From assembly GCA_044426345.1 (NCBI GenBank), contig JAWXUP010000002.1:1-64000 (forward strand): a DNA stretch of 64,000 bases, written 5' to 3'. Under the pieces are notes generated by a model, which was given only the letters and a program-made list of their open reading frames with translations, ran no database searches and was not told where the DNA came from. The position numbers and the translations under genes are program-made. Shown here one piece after another: positions 51,970 to 61,101 of this stretch. Source of the stretch: CAYJLC01 sp044426345. GTDB taxonomy: Bacteria; Bacillota; Clostridia; Oscillospirales; Butyricicoccaceae. The stretch's first letter is position 1. The number at the start of each line of letters is the position of its first letter.

Positions 51970-52860
51970 TTACTCATCATACCCAAAGTTTCTCATTTGG
52001 AATAAATTATTTCTCCAGCCTTCTTTAACTTTTACCCAAAGTTGAAGATTTACCTTGCCTTCGAACATTTTTTCTAGCTCAAAACGTGCTGTAGAGCCGA
52101 TTTTTTTAAGAGATGCACCTTGTTTTCCTATAACGATACCTTTATGGCTTTGTTTTTCACAGAAAATAGTCGCTTCGATATCAACAATTCCGTTAGGACG
52201 TTCGCTCATACGTTCGATATATACAGCAACTCCGTGTGGAATTTCTTTTTCTAGAGAGTGCAACATTTTTTCACGGATAATTTCAGCTACAAGCACTTTT
52301 TCTGGTTGGTCTGACACCATATCGTCTGGGAAAAGAGCAGGGCCTTCGAAAGCGTTTTTCTTAAATTCTTTTAGCAGTGGTTCTAAACCAATTTTATTTA
52401 TAGCACAAACTGGAACGATAGCGTTGAAATCGTGTGCTGCGCCATAAACTGCCATAACTTCTAGCAATTTTTCTGGTGCAATCGTATCCATTTTATTGAT
52501 AACTAAAATAGCTGGCAACTCGAATTGTTTGATTTTGTCGATTAATTCTTGTTCTGGGTCACCGATATTAGCGATTGGTTCTACAACTAGCGCTACAGTG
52601 TCAACGTCAGAAACAGTTTCGTTTACGATTTTTACCATAAAATCACCTAAGCGACTTTTAGGGCTGTGAAGACCTGGTGTGTCCATAAAAACGTATTGCG
52701 TATCGTCTTTGTTTAAAATACCAGTAATTCTTGTACGAGTTGTTTGTGGTTTGTTTGAAACGATAGCAACTTTTGAGCCTACAAGCGCATTAGTTAAAGT
52801 AGATTTGCCAACGTTTGGACGTCCTACGATTGAGATAATCGAAGATTTTGTGATGTTCAT
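51970..52860 (-). CDS. era: GTPase Era
   Basis: The 296-residue protein has G1 GRPNVGKST, G3 DTPGLHSP, G4 NKMD, and a C-terminal KH domain (GIVIGKQGASLKKIGSTARF). Era binds 16S rRNA and assists small-subunit assembly. AAAAGGAG within the dgkA end precedes its start, so translation is coupled. Confidence 0.95.
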   Translation of the reverse strand: MNITKSSIISIVGRPNVGKSTLTNALVGSKVAIVSNKPQTTRTRITGILNKDDTQYVFMDTPGLHSPKSRLGDFMVKIVNETVSDVDTVALVVEPIANIGDPEQELIDKIKQFELPAILVINKMDTIAPEKLLEVMAVYGAAHDFNAIVPVCAINKIGLEPLLKEFKKNAFEGPALFPDDMVSDQPEKVLVAEIIREKMLHSLEKEIPHGVAVYIERMSERPNGIVDIEATIFCEKQSHKGIVIGKQGASLKKIGSTARFELEKMFEGKVNLQLWVKVKEGWRNNLFQMRNFGYDE

Positions 52861-53310
52861 TTATGTTCTCCTTTTGAAGATAAACCACAGGTTTATCAAC
52901 GTTAATATTATTAAAATTCCTATATAAATCACGGTTAAATTCGCTAAAATTATACCTATTTTCGGTGTAAAAATTACAAGTCCGATAATAACACAAGAAA
53001 TAGCACAAACCAATACGGCAGCAGCTGCAATATCTTTAGCGTTTTTTATGAAAATATTATATTCAAAGCCAGTTCGGTTGCATAGACATTCTATCGCTGT
53101 GTTTAACAGCTCAGCAGAAAGCACTTGCGCAAAACACATCATCATAATTGCAAATTCTATTGTAGAAATTTGAGCAAGATGTGAAAAAATCAGTACATAC
53201 GCAATCGCAACAAGGTGTATTCGGAAATTTCGCTCGTTATTTACGCAATATTTGATACCATCAAGTGCAAAACCGAAACTTTTTCTTAGTTTTCTTATTC
53301 CTCGTTTCAT
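52861..53310 (-). CDS. dgkA: Diacylglycerol/undecaprenol kinase
   Basis: The 149-residue membrane protein has LRKSFGFALDGIKYCVNNER and the active-site segment AELLNTAIECLCNR, followed by two extra C-terminal helices. In Firmicutes this enzyme phosphorylates undecaprenol for cell wall synthesis. Its start overlaps the ybeY stop (ATGA, 53307-53310). Confidence 0.9.
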   Translation of the reverse strand: MKRGIRKLRKSFGFALDGIKYCVNNERNFRIHLVAIAYVLIFSHLAQISTIEFAIMMMCFAQVLSAELLNTAIECLCNRTGFEYNIFIKNAKDIAAAAVLVCAISCVIIGLVIFTPKIGIILANLTVIYIGILIILTLINLWFIFKRRT

Positions 53311-53798
53311 CTTCCAATACCCAAAATACCTAAAATTTCTTTTTCCTTCGAACGCATTAAATCAGCGTCAATATCATCAGCTTCGTGGTCATAACCTAGT
53401 AAATGCAGAACGCTATGTACGGTTAAAAACGCAAACTCACGTTCATTTGAATGACCAAACTCGCGTGCTTGCTCGATGATTTTATCATACGAGATAATCA
53501 TATCTCCTAAAGCTAATTCGTTAGTATCTGGGTCGATACATAGGTCTAAATCGTCTTGCATTTCGCCGTTGTGATATTCAACCATCGGGAAAGAAAGCAC
53601 ATCAGTAGCGTAGTCTTTTTCACGATATTCGCGATTAAGCTGATGGATTTCTTCGTTGTCTGTAATTGTGATGTCTATGTGACAGTCTTGCTCGATTTTG
53701 TGATACTCAAGCACAGCAGTTGCACATTTTAAAATTAGGTCTGGTACGGATTGTTCGATGTCAAGTTCGGTAAAAATTTCTACATTGTGTTTTGGCAT
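53307..53798 (-). CDS. ybeY: Endoribonuclease YbeY
   Basis: The 163-residue protein has the zinc motif HSVLHLLGYDHE and YREKDYATDVLSFPMVE. YbeY acts in 16S rRNA processing and ribosome quality control. AAGGAA precedes the start. In most relatives phoH stands just upstream; here it is absent. Confidence 0.95.
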   Translation of the reverse strand: MPKHNVEIFTELDIEQSVPDLILKCATAVLEYHKIEQDCHIDITITDNEEIHQLNREYREKDYATDVLSFPMVEYHNGEMQDDLDLCIDPDTNELALGDMIISYDKIIEQAREFGHSNEREFAFLTVHSVLHLLGYDHEADDIDADLMRSKEKEILGILGIGR

Positions 53799-53806
53799 AA
53801 AATTCC

Positions 53807-54985
53807 TTATCTTTCTTTTTCTACTCCAATATTTTCTAGAGTTTCGATGTCCATTTGTATAGATATTATATTATTTTCATCATTATATATTTGTGAGTTT
53901 TTAACTATATCACCGTCGATATGCTCGTTTAAAGATTTAAGTAAATTTTGTTCAAGCATACTAAAACCGACGTCGCTATTTATATTTGCAAGCTGTGGTT
54001 CATACTCGATATACTGTTCTGTTTTTAAGTAAATCGGAATGGTGACAGATGGCGACAGCGTAATTTTTCTCACACTTATTATTTTATCATAAAAAGCATA
54101 CTCATTGCTAGTACTTTTGAATAAATTTATGGCTTTTTTACCGAAAATTAACGAATAATTCTTAATTTGAGCGCCAGTGTAGTCTTTTGAATAAATTTCA
54201 GAGGGTAAAATACGTGTGATATGATACCAAATCGAGGCTTTAATGTTAGCGATTGAATGAACATAACGCTGAGTGATATCCTCAACCTGTGGATAATTTA
54301 CAACTTCGCTAGAAACTAAAATGTCGCCCTCAAGAAAAGTATGCCCAACATCAACAACTTTTTCACCAGCGAGAACTTCTATTGTGTCGATAAGCCCAGT
54401 TTTATCTGCGATTATGTCGCACGCTACGTCTTTTGAGATTATTTCAGGAGTTTCGTCACGCTCATAAACCTCGACGGTTGCCATATTTCCTTTTAAATTT
54501 ATCGCCATCCATAAAATTTCGTCATTATCTAAAATTATATTATTTCTAACCTCATTTGCATTAATTTCTGATAGTTTTGTGCCGATTTTTATGTTATTTT
54601 GCTCTAAAGCATCGTAAATCATAGCAGTTTTGTCTGTTCCGATAACTTCGATGGCGAAAAGATAGTTAGTTAGAACGAAATAAGTAGCAAAAACTGCAAA
54701 AAAACCTAAAATTAGTGCGTAACGTGTTTTTATTTTAGATAGAACATATGGTAACCCACTTTTTTTTATTACGCTAGATGAACATTTTGCATTTGAAATT
54801 ATCTTTTGAAGGCGTGTGTAATCTTCGATTAAAATATTAAGGTGAACCTCGTCTAAACCGTGTTTTGAAATGTTCCAAACGCTGATATTATTTAGTGCAC
54901 AAAGATTGAAAAAACGCTCTAAATAAGCACCTGTTACGGATATTTTAAGGACGCCTTTGCAGAAATTTAGCAAGTATAAAATCAT
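53807..54985 (-). CDS. yqfD: Sporulation protein YqfD
   Basis: The 392-residue protein has a cytoplasmic N-terminus, one membrane helix (YALILGFFAVFATYFVLTNY) and a long outer part. VEVYERDETPEII and LIDTIEVLAGEKVVDVGHTF fit YqfD, a mother-cell sporulation protein. It starts 4 nt after the yqfC stop behind AAGGTGA. Confidence 0.85.
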   Translation of the reverse strand: MILYLLNFCKGVLKISVTGAYLERFFNLCALNNISVWNISKHGLDEVHLNILIEDYTRLQKIISNAKCSSSVIKKSGLPYVLSKIKTRYALILGFFAVFATYFVLTNYLFAIEVIGTDKTAMIYDALEQNNIKIGTKLSEINANEVRNNIILDNDEILWMAINLKGNMATVEVYERDETPEIISKDVACDIIADKTGLIDTIEVLAGEKVVDVGHTFLEGDILVSSEVVNYPQVEDITQRYVHSIANIKASIWYHITRILPSEIYSKDYTGAQIKNYSLIFGKKAINLFKSTSNEYAFYDKIISVRKITLSPSVTIPIYLKTEQYIEYEPQLANINSDVGFSMLEQNLLKSLNEHIDGDIVKNSQIYNDENNIISIQMDIETLENIGVEKER

Positions 54986-54989
54986 AAAA

Positions 54990-55265
54990 TCACCTTAAAA
55001 AATCAATGTTTGTAATATTTCCGACTATTAAAATATCGGTTTGAGAAATAGCACCTAAAACAAGGTTAAAACCGAAGATTTTAACGATTAAATCACCACA
55101 ATTTATGTGAATTTCGGTGTCATCTAGGTTTAAAATGCCTTTGTGGTTTTCGATTATTACAGTATCGTTTGAAATTACCTCGATTTTAGAAACATCGCGT
55201 ATTAAATTGGTAGGAACTTCGAGTTTTCTCGAGATATCTATCATTTTCTGCTCTATTTTATTCAT
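54990..55265 (-). CDS. yqfC: Sporulation protein YqfC
   Basis: The 91-residue protein is rich in short beta strands (VSKIEVISNDTVIIENHKGI) and fits YqfC, the sporulation partner of YqfD. GAGGTGAAAT precedes the start. It is the first gene of the minus-strand block and lies next to a repeat cluster. Confidence 0.85.
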   Translation of the reverse strand: MNKIEQKMIDISRKLEVPTNLIRDVSKIEVISNDTVIIENHKGILNLDDTEIHINCGDLIVKIFGFNLVLGAISQTDILIVGNITNIDFLR

Positions 55266-55321
55266 ATTTCACCTCGTTTTTTTGGGTTGATGGGTATTTT
55301 GTGCTTGCTCACTCCGTTAAA

Positions 55322-55424
55322 ATAAAATTTTGCCACCTATCTCTTAGAGGGAGGATTTTTCCCTTGGCTCCCTGTCGAGGGAGCTGTCGTCGCAATGACT
55401 GAGGGAGTTCACGCACAATAAACA
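55322..55424. repeat. Palindromic repeat of GCTCCCT/AGGGAGC type
   Basis: GCTCCCT-GTCG-AGGGAGC at 55367-55384, with a further CTGAGGGAG downstream, matches a repeat family I know from many Clostridia. It is non-coding. Confidence 0.65.
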
Positions 55425-55433
55425 AACCGAATT

Positions 55434-55751
55434 TGTAGGGGCGAACTGCGTTCGTCCGTTTCATTATATAAAATACCACATAATAAAAAACATCGAATTT
55501 GTAGGGTACGGCGTCCTCGACGTACCGTTTGCCATATAATAAATTTGCACCATTTCAATTTTAATCGGACGTATTGATTTCGACGGGCGAACGCAGTTCG
55601 CCCCTACAGATAAATGGTGGTTTTGCAATTAATTTGAACAAATTTTATTATGTGCACGGGTCGTCGAGGACGCCGACCCCTACTGGTAACATTATTTTTT
55701 ATATGGTTATATTTTATTACACGGCACGGGCGAACACTGTTCGCCCCTACA
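55434..55751. repeat. MITE-like repeat cluster
   Basis: A 175-bp element with inverted ends (55434-55608, TGTAGGGGCGAACTGCG to CCCCTACA) is followed by a partial second one ending in the same CGCCCCTACA at 55751. The central palindrome GTACGGCGTCCTCGACGTAC is present in inverted orientation compared with 51787-51960. Confidence 0.8.
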
Positions 55752-55828
55752 GAACATCACACAATATATTTATGCAAAAATACTACTTAAATTACCGTTT
55801 TTTCATATATATTAAGCGAGGTGGTTTG

Positions 55829-56905
55829 ATGTTTAATATTTTCACGAAGTTTTTGGTGCTGATGTCTATTTTAGGTGTGGTCATCTTCCCAACTGAGGTT
55901 ATCGCTACAGGTACAGAAGCTGTCGAGCTTGCTTTTTATCGTGTAATACCGTCACTTTTTACGTTTTTCGTGTTGCAATCGCTTGTGGTTTCTATGGGGA
56001 TTTCGGACGTTTTATCTGATACGTTCGGTGTAATTTTCAAAAAAATATTTCGCGTTTCAGACTCTTCACCATATATTTTAGGCATAATCGGTGGCTATCC
56101 AATGGGATTTAAGAGCGTTATGGAGCTTTATGGTAATAAAAAAATCAGCAAAGATGAGGCAGAGCGAATGGTAGGTTTTTGCAACAATGCAGGGCCTGCT
56201 TTTATCATAGGTTTTGTCGGAGTATTTTTGTTTTCGAATAAAAATATCGGCTATGTTTTGCTTTTAGGACATATTCTAGCAAGTGTAGTAGTTGGTATGA
56301 TATTTAGTGTAAAAAACGAAGAAACAAGGGTATTTCGTATAAAAAAAGTATCGGAAAAACCATTTTATGAAAATTTTATCAGTGCTGTAAATGGTGGTTT
56401 TTCATCGGTTTTAATGGTTTGTGGTTATGTTATATTTTTCAGCATTTTTGCACAGATTTTAACACAGTTTAACGTTTTTAGCACGATTGCGACGATTTTT
56501 TCTCCAATTTTGAACCAAATCGGTATAAATAACGAGCAATTTACTGCAATTTTAATCGGAATGATAGAAATGACTAGTGGTATTAATTATTTGCAAGGTA
56601 TTGATGCAAGTATTGTCTTGAAAATCATAATCGCAAGCTTTTTACTAGCTTTTTCAGGTGCGTCTATTCATTTTCAAACGCTTAGCTTTAACAAAGGCTT
56701 AAATTTGAGAAAATATTACATAACCAAGCTTATTCAGAGCATTTTAGCACCGATTTTCAGCGTAATTGCATACAAAATTATATATTCGAAAGCAAAAACG
56801 GTATTTTTAGCTGGAAATTATAGCGATTTCAGACACTGTAGCTTTAATGATATTGCAATAATCACACTTTTTTTATTAATTTTATTGAAAAAATCACGTA
56901 AATAA
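55829..56905 (+). CDS. ylbJ: Sporulation membrane protein YlbJ-like
   Basis: The start at 55829 follows GCGAGGTGG; longer frames upstream only read through the repeats. The 358-residue protein has about eight membrane helices and the nucleoside-recognition (Gate) pattern: LGIIGGYPMGFKSVMELYGN, FCNNAGPAFIIGFVG and MIEMTSGINYLQG. YlbJ is a sporulation membrane protein possibly moving small molecules into the forespore coat layers. Confidence 0.85.
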   Translation: MFNIFTKFLVLMSILGVVIFPTEVIATGTEAVELAFYRVIPSLFTFFVLQSLVVSMGISDVLSDTFGVIFKKIFRVSDSSPYILGIIGGYPMGFKSVMELYGNKKISKDEAERMVGFCNNAGPAFIIGFVGVFLFSNKNIGYVLLLGHILASVVVGMIFSVKNEETRVFRIKKVSEKPFYENFISAVNGGFSSVLMVCGYVIFFSIFAQILTQFNVFSTIATIFSPILNQIGINNEQFTAILIGMIEMTSGINYLQGIDASIVLKIIIASFLLAFSGASIHFQTLSFNKGLNLRKYYITKLIQSILAPIFSVIAYKIIYSKAKTVFLAGNYSDFRHCSFNDIAIITLFLLILLKKSRK

Positions 56906-56934
56906 TTGCAAATTTTTTAATAATGTTGTATAAT
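56906..56934 (+). promoter_or_regulatory. Sigma-A promoter of trpS operon
   Basis: TTGCAA at 56906-56911, a 17-nt spacer, and TATAAT at 56929-56934, immediately after the ylbJ stop. The leader is about 40 nt, too short for a T-box. Confidence 0.75.
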
Positions 56935-56979
56935 TAATTCAAGTATATTAAAAAATAAAAAATTGTGAGGTTAATTTCA

Positions 56980-57975
56980 ATGGAAGATAAAAAAATTATA
57001 TTCAGTGGCGTTCAACCAAGTGGTAAATTAACGCTAGGAAACTATTTAGGGGCAATTAAAAACTGGACAGAAATGCAAGACGATTATGACTGTATTTACT
57101 GTGTAGTTGATATGCACGCAATCACTGTTCGTCAAGAACCAGCTAAACTTCGCGCGCAAACATTAGAGGTTTTAGCTCAATATATAGCTTGTGGATTAGA
57201 CCCACAAAAAAATACGTTATTCATTCAAAGTCACGTGCCAGCTCACGCAGAACTTGGCTGGGTTTTAAACTGCTACACAATGTTCGGTGAACTTCAAAGA
57301 ATGACACAATTTAAAGATAAATCTGCTCGTCACTCAGATAATATTACTGCTGGTCTCTTCACTTATCCAAGCCTTATGGCAGCTGATATTTTATTATATC
57401 AAACAGATTTAGTGCCTGTTGGTATCGACCAAAAACAACACGTTGAACTTTGTAGAAATGTTGCTACTCGATTTAATGGTATTTATGGCGACGTATTCAA
57501 AATGCCAGAACCATATATGGGTAAAGTTGGCGCGAAAATTATGTCGCTGTCTGAACCAACTAAAAAAATGAGTAAGTCTGATGATAACGTGAACTCATTT
57601 ATCCTGCTTATGGACAAACCAGAAGATATTATGCGTAAATTCAAAAGAGCCACTACAGATAGCTATGCTCGTGTTTATATGGGTGAAGATAACTACGGTA
57701 TTCAAAACTTAATGTCAATGTATTCTTTAGCTACAGGTAAATCTTTCGATGAAATCACTGCTGAATTTGACGGTCAAGGTTATGGTATATTCAAACCGGC
57801 TGTAGGCGAGGCGATTTGTGAATTATTACGTCCAATTCGTGAGCAAACTGAAGATTTACTTAAAAACAAAGACTACTTAGAACAAGTTTACAAAGAAGGC
57901 GCACAAAAAGCTGAGTATAAAGCTCGCAGAACACTAGACAAAGTGTATAAAAAAGTCGGATTTATTAAAAGATAA
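56980..57975 (+). CDS. trpS: Tryptophanyl-tRNA synthetase
   Basis: The ATG at 56980 follows GTGAGG. The 331-residue class I synthetase has SGVQPSGKLTLGNYLGAIKN (HIGH-type TLGN), the tryptophan pocket region VPVGIDQKQHVELCRNVATR, and KKMSKSDDN (KMSKS). It charges tRNA-Trp. It is first of an operon continuing into cell wall genes. Confidence 0.95.
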   Translation: MEDKKIIFSGVQPSGKLTLGNYLGAIKNWTEMQDDYDCIYCVVDMHAITVRQEPAKLRAQTLEVLAQYIACGLDPQKNTLFIQSHVPAHAELGWVLNCYTMFGELQRMTQFKDKSARHSDNITAGLFTYPSLMAADILLYQTDLVPVGIDQKQHVELCRNVATRFNGIYGDVFKMPEPYMGKVGAKIMSLSEPTKKMSKSDDNVNSFILLMDKPEDIMRKFKRATTDSYARVYMGEDNYGIQNLMSMYSLATGKSFDEITAEFDGQGYGIFKPAVGEAICELLRPIREQTEDLLKNKDYLEQVYKEGAQKAEYKARRTLDKVYKKVGFIKR

Positions 57976-57984
57976 GAGGATTTT

Positions 57985-59037
57985 ATGTCTATTCAAAATA
58001 TTTTGATGATAACAGCAGCGTTTATATGCGCTATGGCTGTAGCATTTGGAGCGACTCCTATAGTTAAAAAATTTGCTCGTGCAGTTGGTGCTATTGATGT
58101 GCCAAAAGACGATAGAAGAATGCACAAAAAACCGATTCCTAGACTTGGTGGTCTTGCGATTTTCTTCGGATTTTTATTTAGCTTTTTAATTTTTGGAACA
58201 ATAGATTCGCAGATGAAAACCGTGCTTTTGGGTGCTGTGATTATCGTGATTTTAGGTATCATTGATGACATCGTGCCACTTGATGCGAAGTTTAAATTTA
58301 TAGTTCAAATCATTGCTGCGATAATTCCTGTTGTCGGTGGACTTAAAATTGAACGTATGACAAACTTCATACCTTTTACAAACAATCCATACATCGATTT
58401 TGGTATATTTTCAATACCGATTACAATATTAGTTATAGTCGGTATCACAAACGCAGTTAACCTAATCGATGGTCTTGATGGACTTGCAGTAGGCGTGTCA
58501 ACGATTTCTTCGTTCACAATGCTCACGATTGCGTTCATCACTCTTCAACCAGAGATAGCTATTTTACTTGCAGCGCTTGCTGGAGCTTGCGTTGGATTTA
58601 TGCCTTATAATTTTAATCCTGCTAAAATTTTTATGGGAGATACAGGCTCAACATTTTTAGGATATATCCTAGCTACGGTGTCTATAATGGGACTTTTCAA
58701 ATATTATGCGATAGTATCATTTGCAGTACCGTTTTTGATTTTAGGACTTCCGATTTTTGACACTGCATTTGCTATGGTGAGAAGAATTATGCACGGACAA
58801 AGTCCTATGCAGGCAGACCGTGGACACGTTCACCATAAACTTATAGATATGGGTTTTACTCAAAAACAAACTGTGGCGATTTTATATTCAATATCAGGTG
58901 TTTTAGGACTTTCTGCAGTAGTACTTACATCTAGTGGTGAATTAAAAGCACTACTTTTAATAATAACGGTTATAATTTGCGCAGTTATTGGTATGCATCT
59001 TATGAGAATGCAAGTCAATGATGACGATGATGAATAG
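57985..59037 (+). CDS. tagO: Undecaprenyl-phosphate GlcNAc-1-phosphate transferase
   Basis: The 350-residue membrane protein has about ten helices and the motifs of the WecA/TagO branch: RRMHKKPIPRLGGLAIFFGF, NLIDGLDGLAVG, FMGDTGSTFLGY and GHVHHKLIDMGFTQ. It starts surface polysaccharide or teichoic acid synthesis on undecaprenyl phosphate. It lies 9 nt after trpS and 9 nt before the UDP-GlcNAc epimerase gene, which fits a shared pathway. Confidence 0.85.
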   Translation: MSIQNILMITAAFICAMAVAFGATPIVKKFARAVGAIDVPKDDRRMHKKPIPRLGGLAIFFGFLFSFLIFGTIDSQMKTVLLGAVIIVILGIIDDIVPLDAKFKFIVQIIAAIIPVVGGLKIERMTNFIPFTNNPYIDFGIFSIPITILVIVGITNAVNLIDGLDGLAVGVSTISSFTMLTIAFITLQPEIAILLAALAGACVGFMPYNFNPAKIFMGDTGSTFLGYILATVSIMGLFKYYAIVSFAVPFLILGLPIFDTAFAMVRRIMHGQSPMQADRGHVHHKLIDMGFTQKQTVAILYSISGVLGLSAVVLTSSGELKALLLIITVIICAVIGMHLMRMQVNDDDDE

Positions 59038-59046
59038 GAGAATACA

Positions 59047-60195
59047 ATGCAAAAAATAAAAGTAATGACGGTTTTTGGCACTCGTCCAGAAGCTATTAAA
59101 ATGGCACCTCTTGTGCTAGAACTTCAAAAAGAAGAAAAAGTTGAAAGTATCGTGTGTTTAACTGCACAACATCGCGAAATGTTAGACCAAGTTATGGATA
59201 TTTTTGAAATAAAAGCAGATTACGATCTTGATATTATGGAAAAAAGCCAAACTCTTTGTAAAATCACTACAAAAGCACTTAATGGTCTTGATGAAGTACT
59301 TACAACTGCAAAACCAGACATCGTGTTAGTTCATGGTGATACGTCTACAACTTTTGTAGGCTCACTTGCTGCGTTTTATCATCAAATTCCAGTAGGACAC
59401 GTTGAGGCTGGACTTAGAACATATGATAAACATTCGCCTTTCCCAGAAGAAATCAACAGATGTCTTACAGGAACAATCGCAGACCTTCATTTTGCACCAA
59501 CTAAAAACAATGCAAATAATTTGATAAAAGAACAAAAAGCTGGAGATATTTATATCACAGGTAACACGGTAATTGATGCATTATCAGTAACGGTTAAAGA
59601 TGGTTATAAATTCCGTGAAAGCAGTTTGAATGATATTGATTTTTCTAAAAAAGTTATCTTAGTTACAGCACATAGACGTGAAAACTATGGTAAACCACTT
59701 GAAAATATTATGACTGCAATTGCAGATTTAGCTAAAGAATTTACAGACGAAATCGAGATTGTATATCCAGTGCATTTAAGTCCTGTAATTCGTGAGGCTA
59801 GCCAAAAATATATGGGTGGCATAGCAAATGTACACCTTATAAATCCTATCACTGTTGACGATATGCATAATTTAATGAGTAAATCTTATATGATTATGAC
59901 AGATAGTGGTGGTATCCAAGAAGAAGCTCCGTCTTTAGGAAAACCAGTACTTTGTCTTCGTACAGAAACAGAACGTCCAGAGGCTGTAGATGCAGGGACT
60001 GTTAAAATTGCTGGCGTTGAACACGATACTATATATAATATGGCACGTGAACTTGTAACGGATAAAACGGCTTACGATAAAATGGCACATGCGCATAATC
60101 CTTATGGAGATGGACTTGCAAGTCGTCGTATTGTAGAGGCTATTTTGCATCATTTTGACAAAGAAAATGCACGTCCACAAGATTTTAAAGCATGA
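59047..60195 (+). CDS. wecB: UDP-N-acetylglucosamine 2-epimerase (non-hydrolysing)
   Basis: The 382-residue protein has VFGTRPEAIKMAPLVLELQK, VHGDTSTTFVGS, VEAGLRTYDKHSPFPEEINR and TDSGGIQEEAPSLGKPVLCL, typical of WecB/MnaA. It interconverts UDP-GlcNAc and UDP-ManNAc, the sugar used in teichoic acid linkage units. TAGGAG precedes the start. The next gene overlaps its stop (ATGA). Confidence 0.95.
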   Translation: MQKIKVMTVFGTRPEAIKMAPLVLELQKEEKVESIVCLTAQHREMLDQVMDIFEIKADYDLDIMEKSQTLCKITTKALNGLDEVLTTAKPDIVLVHGDTSTTFVGSLAAFYHQIPVGHVEAGLRTYDKHSPFPEEINRCLTGTIADLHFAPTKNNANNLIKEQKAGDIYITGNTVIDALSVTVKDGYKFRESSLNDIDFSKKVILVTAHRRENYGKPLENIMTAIADLAKEFTDEIEIVYPVHLSPVIREASQKYMGGIANVHLINPITVDDMHNLMSKSYMIMTDSGGIQEEAPSLGKPVLCLRTETERPEAVDAGTVKIAGVEHDTIYNMARELVTDKTAYDKMAHAHNPYGDGLASRRIVEAILHHFDKENARPQDFKA

Positions 60196-60860
60196 GTAGT
60201 AACAAACGATATTTATATGCCTCAATAATATTAGGCGTTGTGCTTGTTATAACTGTACTTTTCATATATTTTTCATCTGCAAAATTTATAGATAAGCCAG
60301 AAATTCATTTGCCTAGCGAAAATTTTACTGAACAGCAGAAAATTGAGTATGAAAATCAACAAATAGTGCAAGATGTAACTATTAATGTGAAAAACTACAA
60401 AGAAATTATAGAAAAATTGACAAGACTTCAAGAATATTCTATGAGTGTTTTGAATGAAATTTACGCATATGATGTACAGAAAAGTCAGGTTACTAGCGTA
60501 ACGGTGACTGAAGAAAGTACTATAGCTATTCGTGACAATGTAGAGTATAAGGTTATTGATGACTCTATTTATATCACAAAAGGCGAGCAAACTACTGTAT
60601 TTGACAGAATAGATTTAACCAATGATGAAGTGATAGGAATACCTTCTTATGAGGATATTTTGCAAATTAGTGGTAATGCAATTGTAGAGATGACAGATTT
60701 AAATGGCGAACAAGCATTACGTGTTGAATATATAGATGCAGAAAATTTGGAGGCATACACGATTTCGCTTGTATCCGGAATGCTTATGAAGTATGAAATT
60801 TATGAGCAAGGAATATTAGTACGCAATGTAGAGGTTACAAATTTAGTTGTAAATGAGTAG
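60192..60860 (+). CDS. Membrane-anchored protein coupled to wecB
   Basis: The 222-residue protein has one N-terminal anchor (LYASIILGVVLVITVLFIYF) and an outer part with a coiled segment and a beta-rich C-terminal half (EQALRVEYIDAENLEAYTIS). Translation is coupled to wecB by an ATGA overlap. The layout recalls a lipoprotein-like outer membrane-facing sensor or wall factor, but no family is recognised. Confidence 0.75.
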   Translation: MSSNKRYLYASIILGVVLVITVLFIYFSSAKFIDKPEIHLPSENFTEQQKIEYENQQIVQDVTINVKNYKEIIEKLTRLQEYSMSVLNEIYAYDVQKSQVTSVTVTEESTIAIRDNVEYKVIDDSIYITKGEQTTVFDRIDLTNDEVIGIPSYEDILQISGNAIVEMTDLNGEQALRVEYIDAENLEAYTISLVSGMLMKYEIYEQGILVRNVEVTNLVVNE

Positions 60861-60864
60861 TGCT

Positions 60865-60961
60865 TAGGGGCGAACTGTGTTCGTCCGTGCCATATAATAA
60901 ATTTGCACCATTTCATTTTAAACGTACGCATTGGTTTTGACGGACGACCACATATCGCCCA
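60865..60961. repeat. Degenerate MITE-like repeat
   Basis: It opens TTAGGGGCGAACTGTGTTCG and continues with a segment (CCATATAATAAATTTGCACC) also present at 55530. The right end is decayed. Confidence 0.65.
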
Positions 60962-60998
60962 TATAAAACAGATATTTTAAAAAAATGTAAAAAAACAC

Positions 60999-61027
60999 TT
61001 GCAAAATTTGTTTTTTTGTGGTATTAT
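60999..61027 (+). promoter_or_regulatory. Sigma-A promoter of rimP-nusA-infB operon
   Basis: TTGCAA at 60999-61004, a 17-nt spacer, and TATTAT at 61022-61027. Confidence 0.7.
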
Positions 61028-61054
61028 TACAATAATAGAATAATAATGATAAAG

Positions 61055-61080
61055 GAGTGGGTTTGAAACCCACTCTTTTT
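61055..61080 (+). promoter_or_regulatory. Terminator-like hairpin in rimP leader
   Basis: GAGTGGGTTT and AAACCCACTC (61055-61075) form a perfect stem followed by five T, about 25 nt after the start point and 22 nt before rimP. Similar leader terminators before rimP are known from comparative work and suggest feedback, perhaps through NusA. Confidence 0.65.
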
Positions 61081-61101
61081 GATTGAATAAAGGAGAATTT
61101 T

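Noticed and set aside
55574..55828. N-terminal extension of the YlbJ-like protein
   Set aside because: The frame runs through MITE-like repeats; the ATG at 55829 has a good ribosome site and starts the conserved membrane protein.
56935..56980. T-box leader of trpS
   Set aside because: The leader is only about 40 nt and lacks T-box and specifier features.
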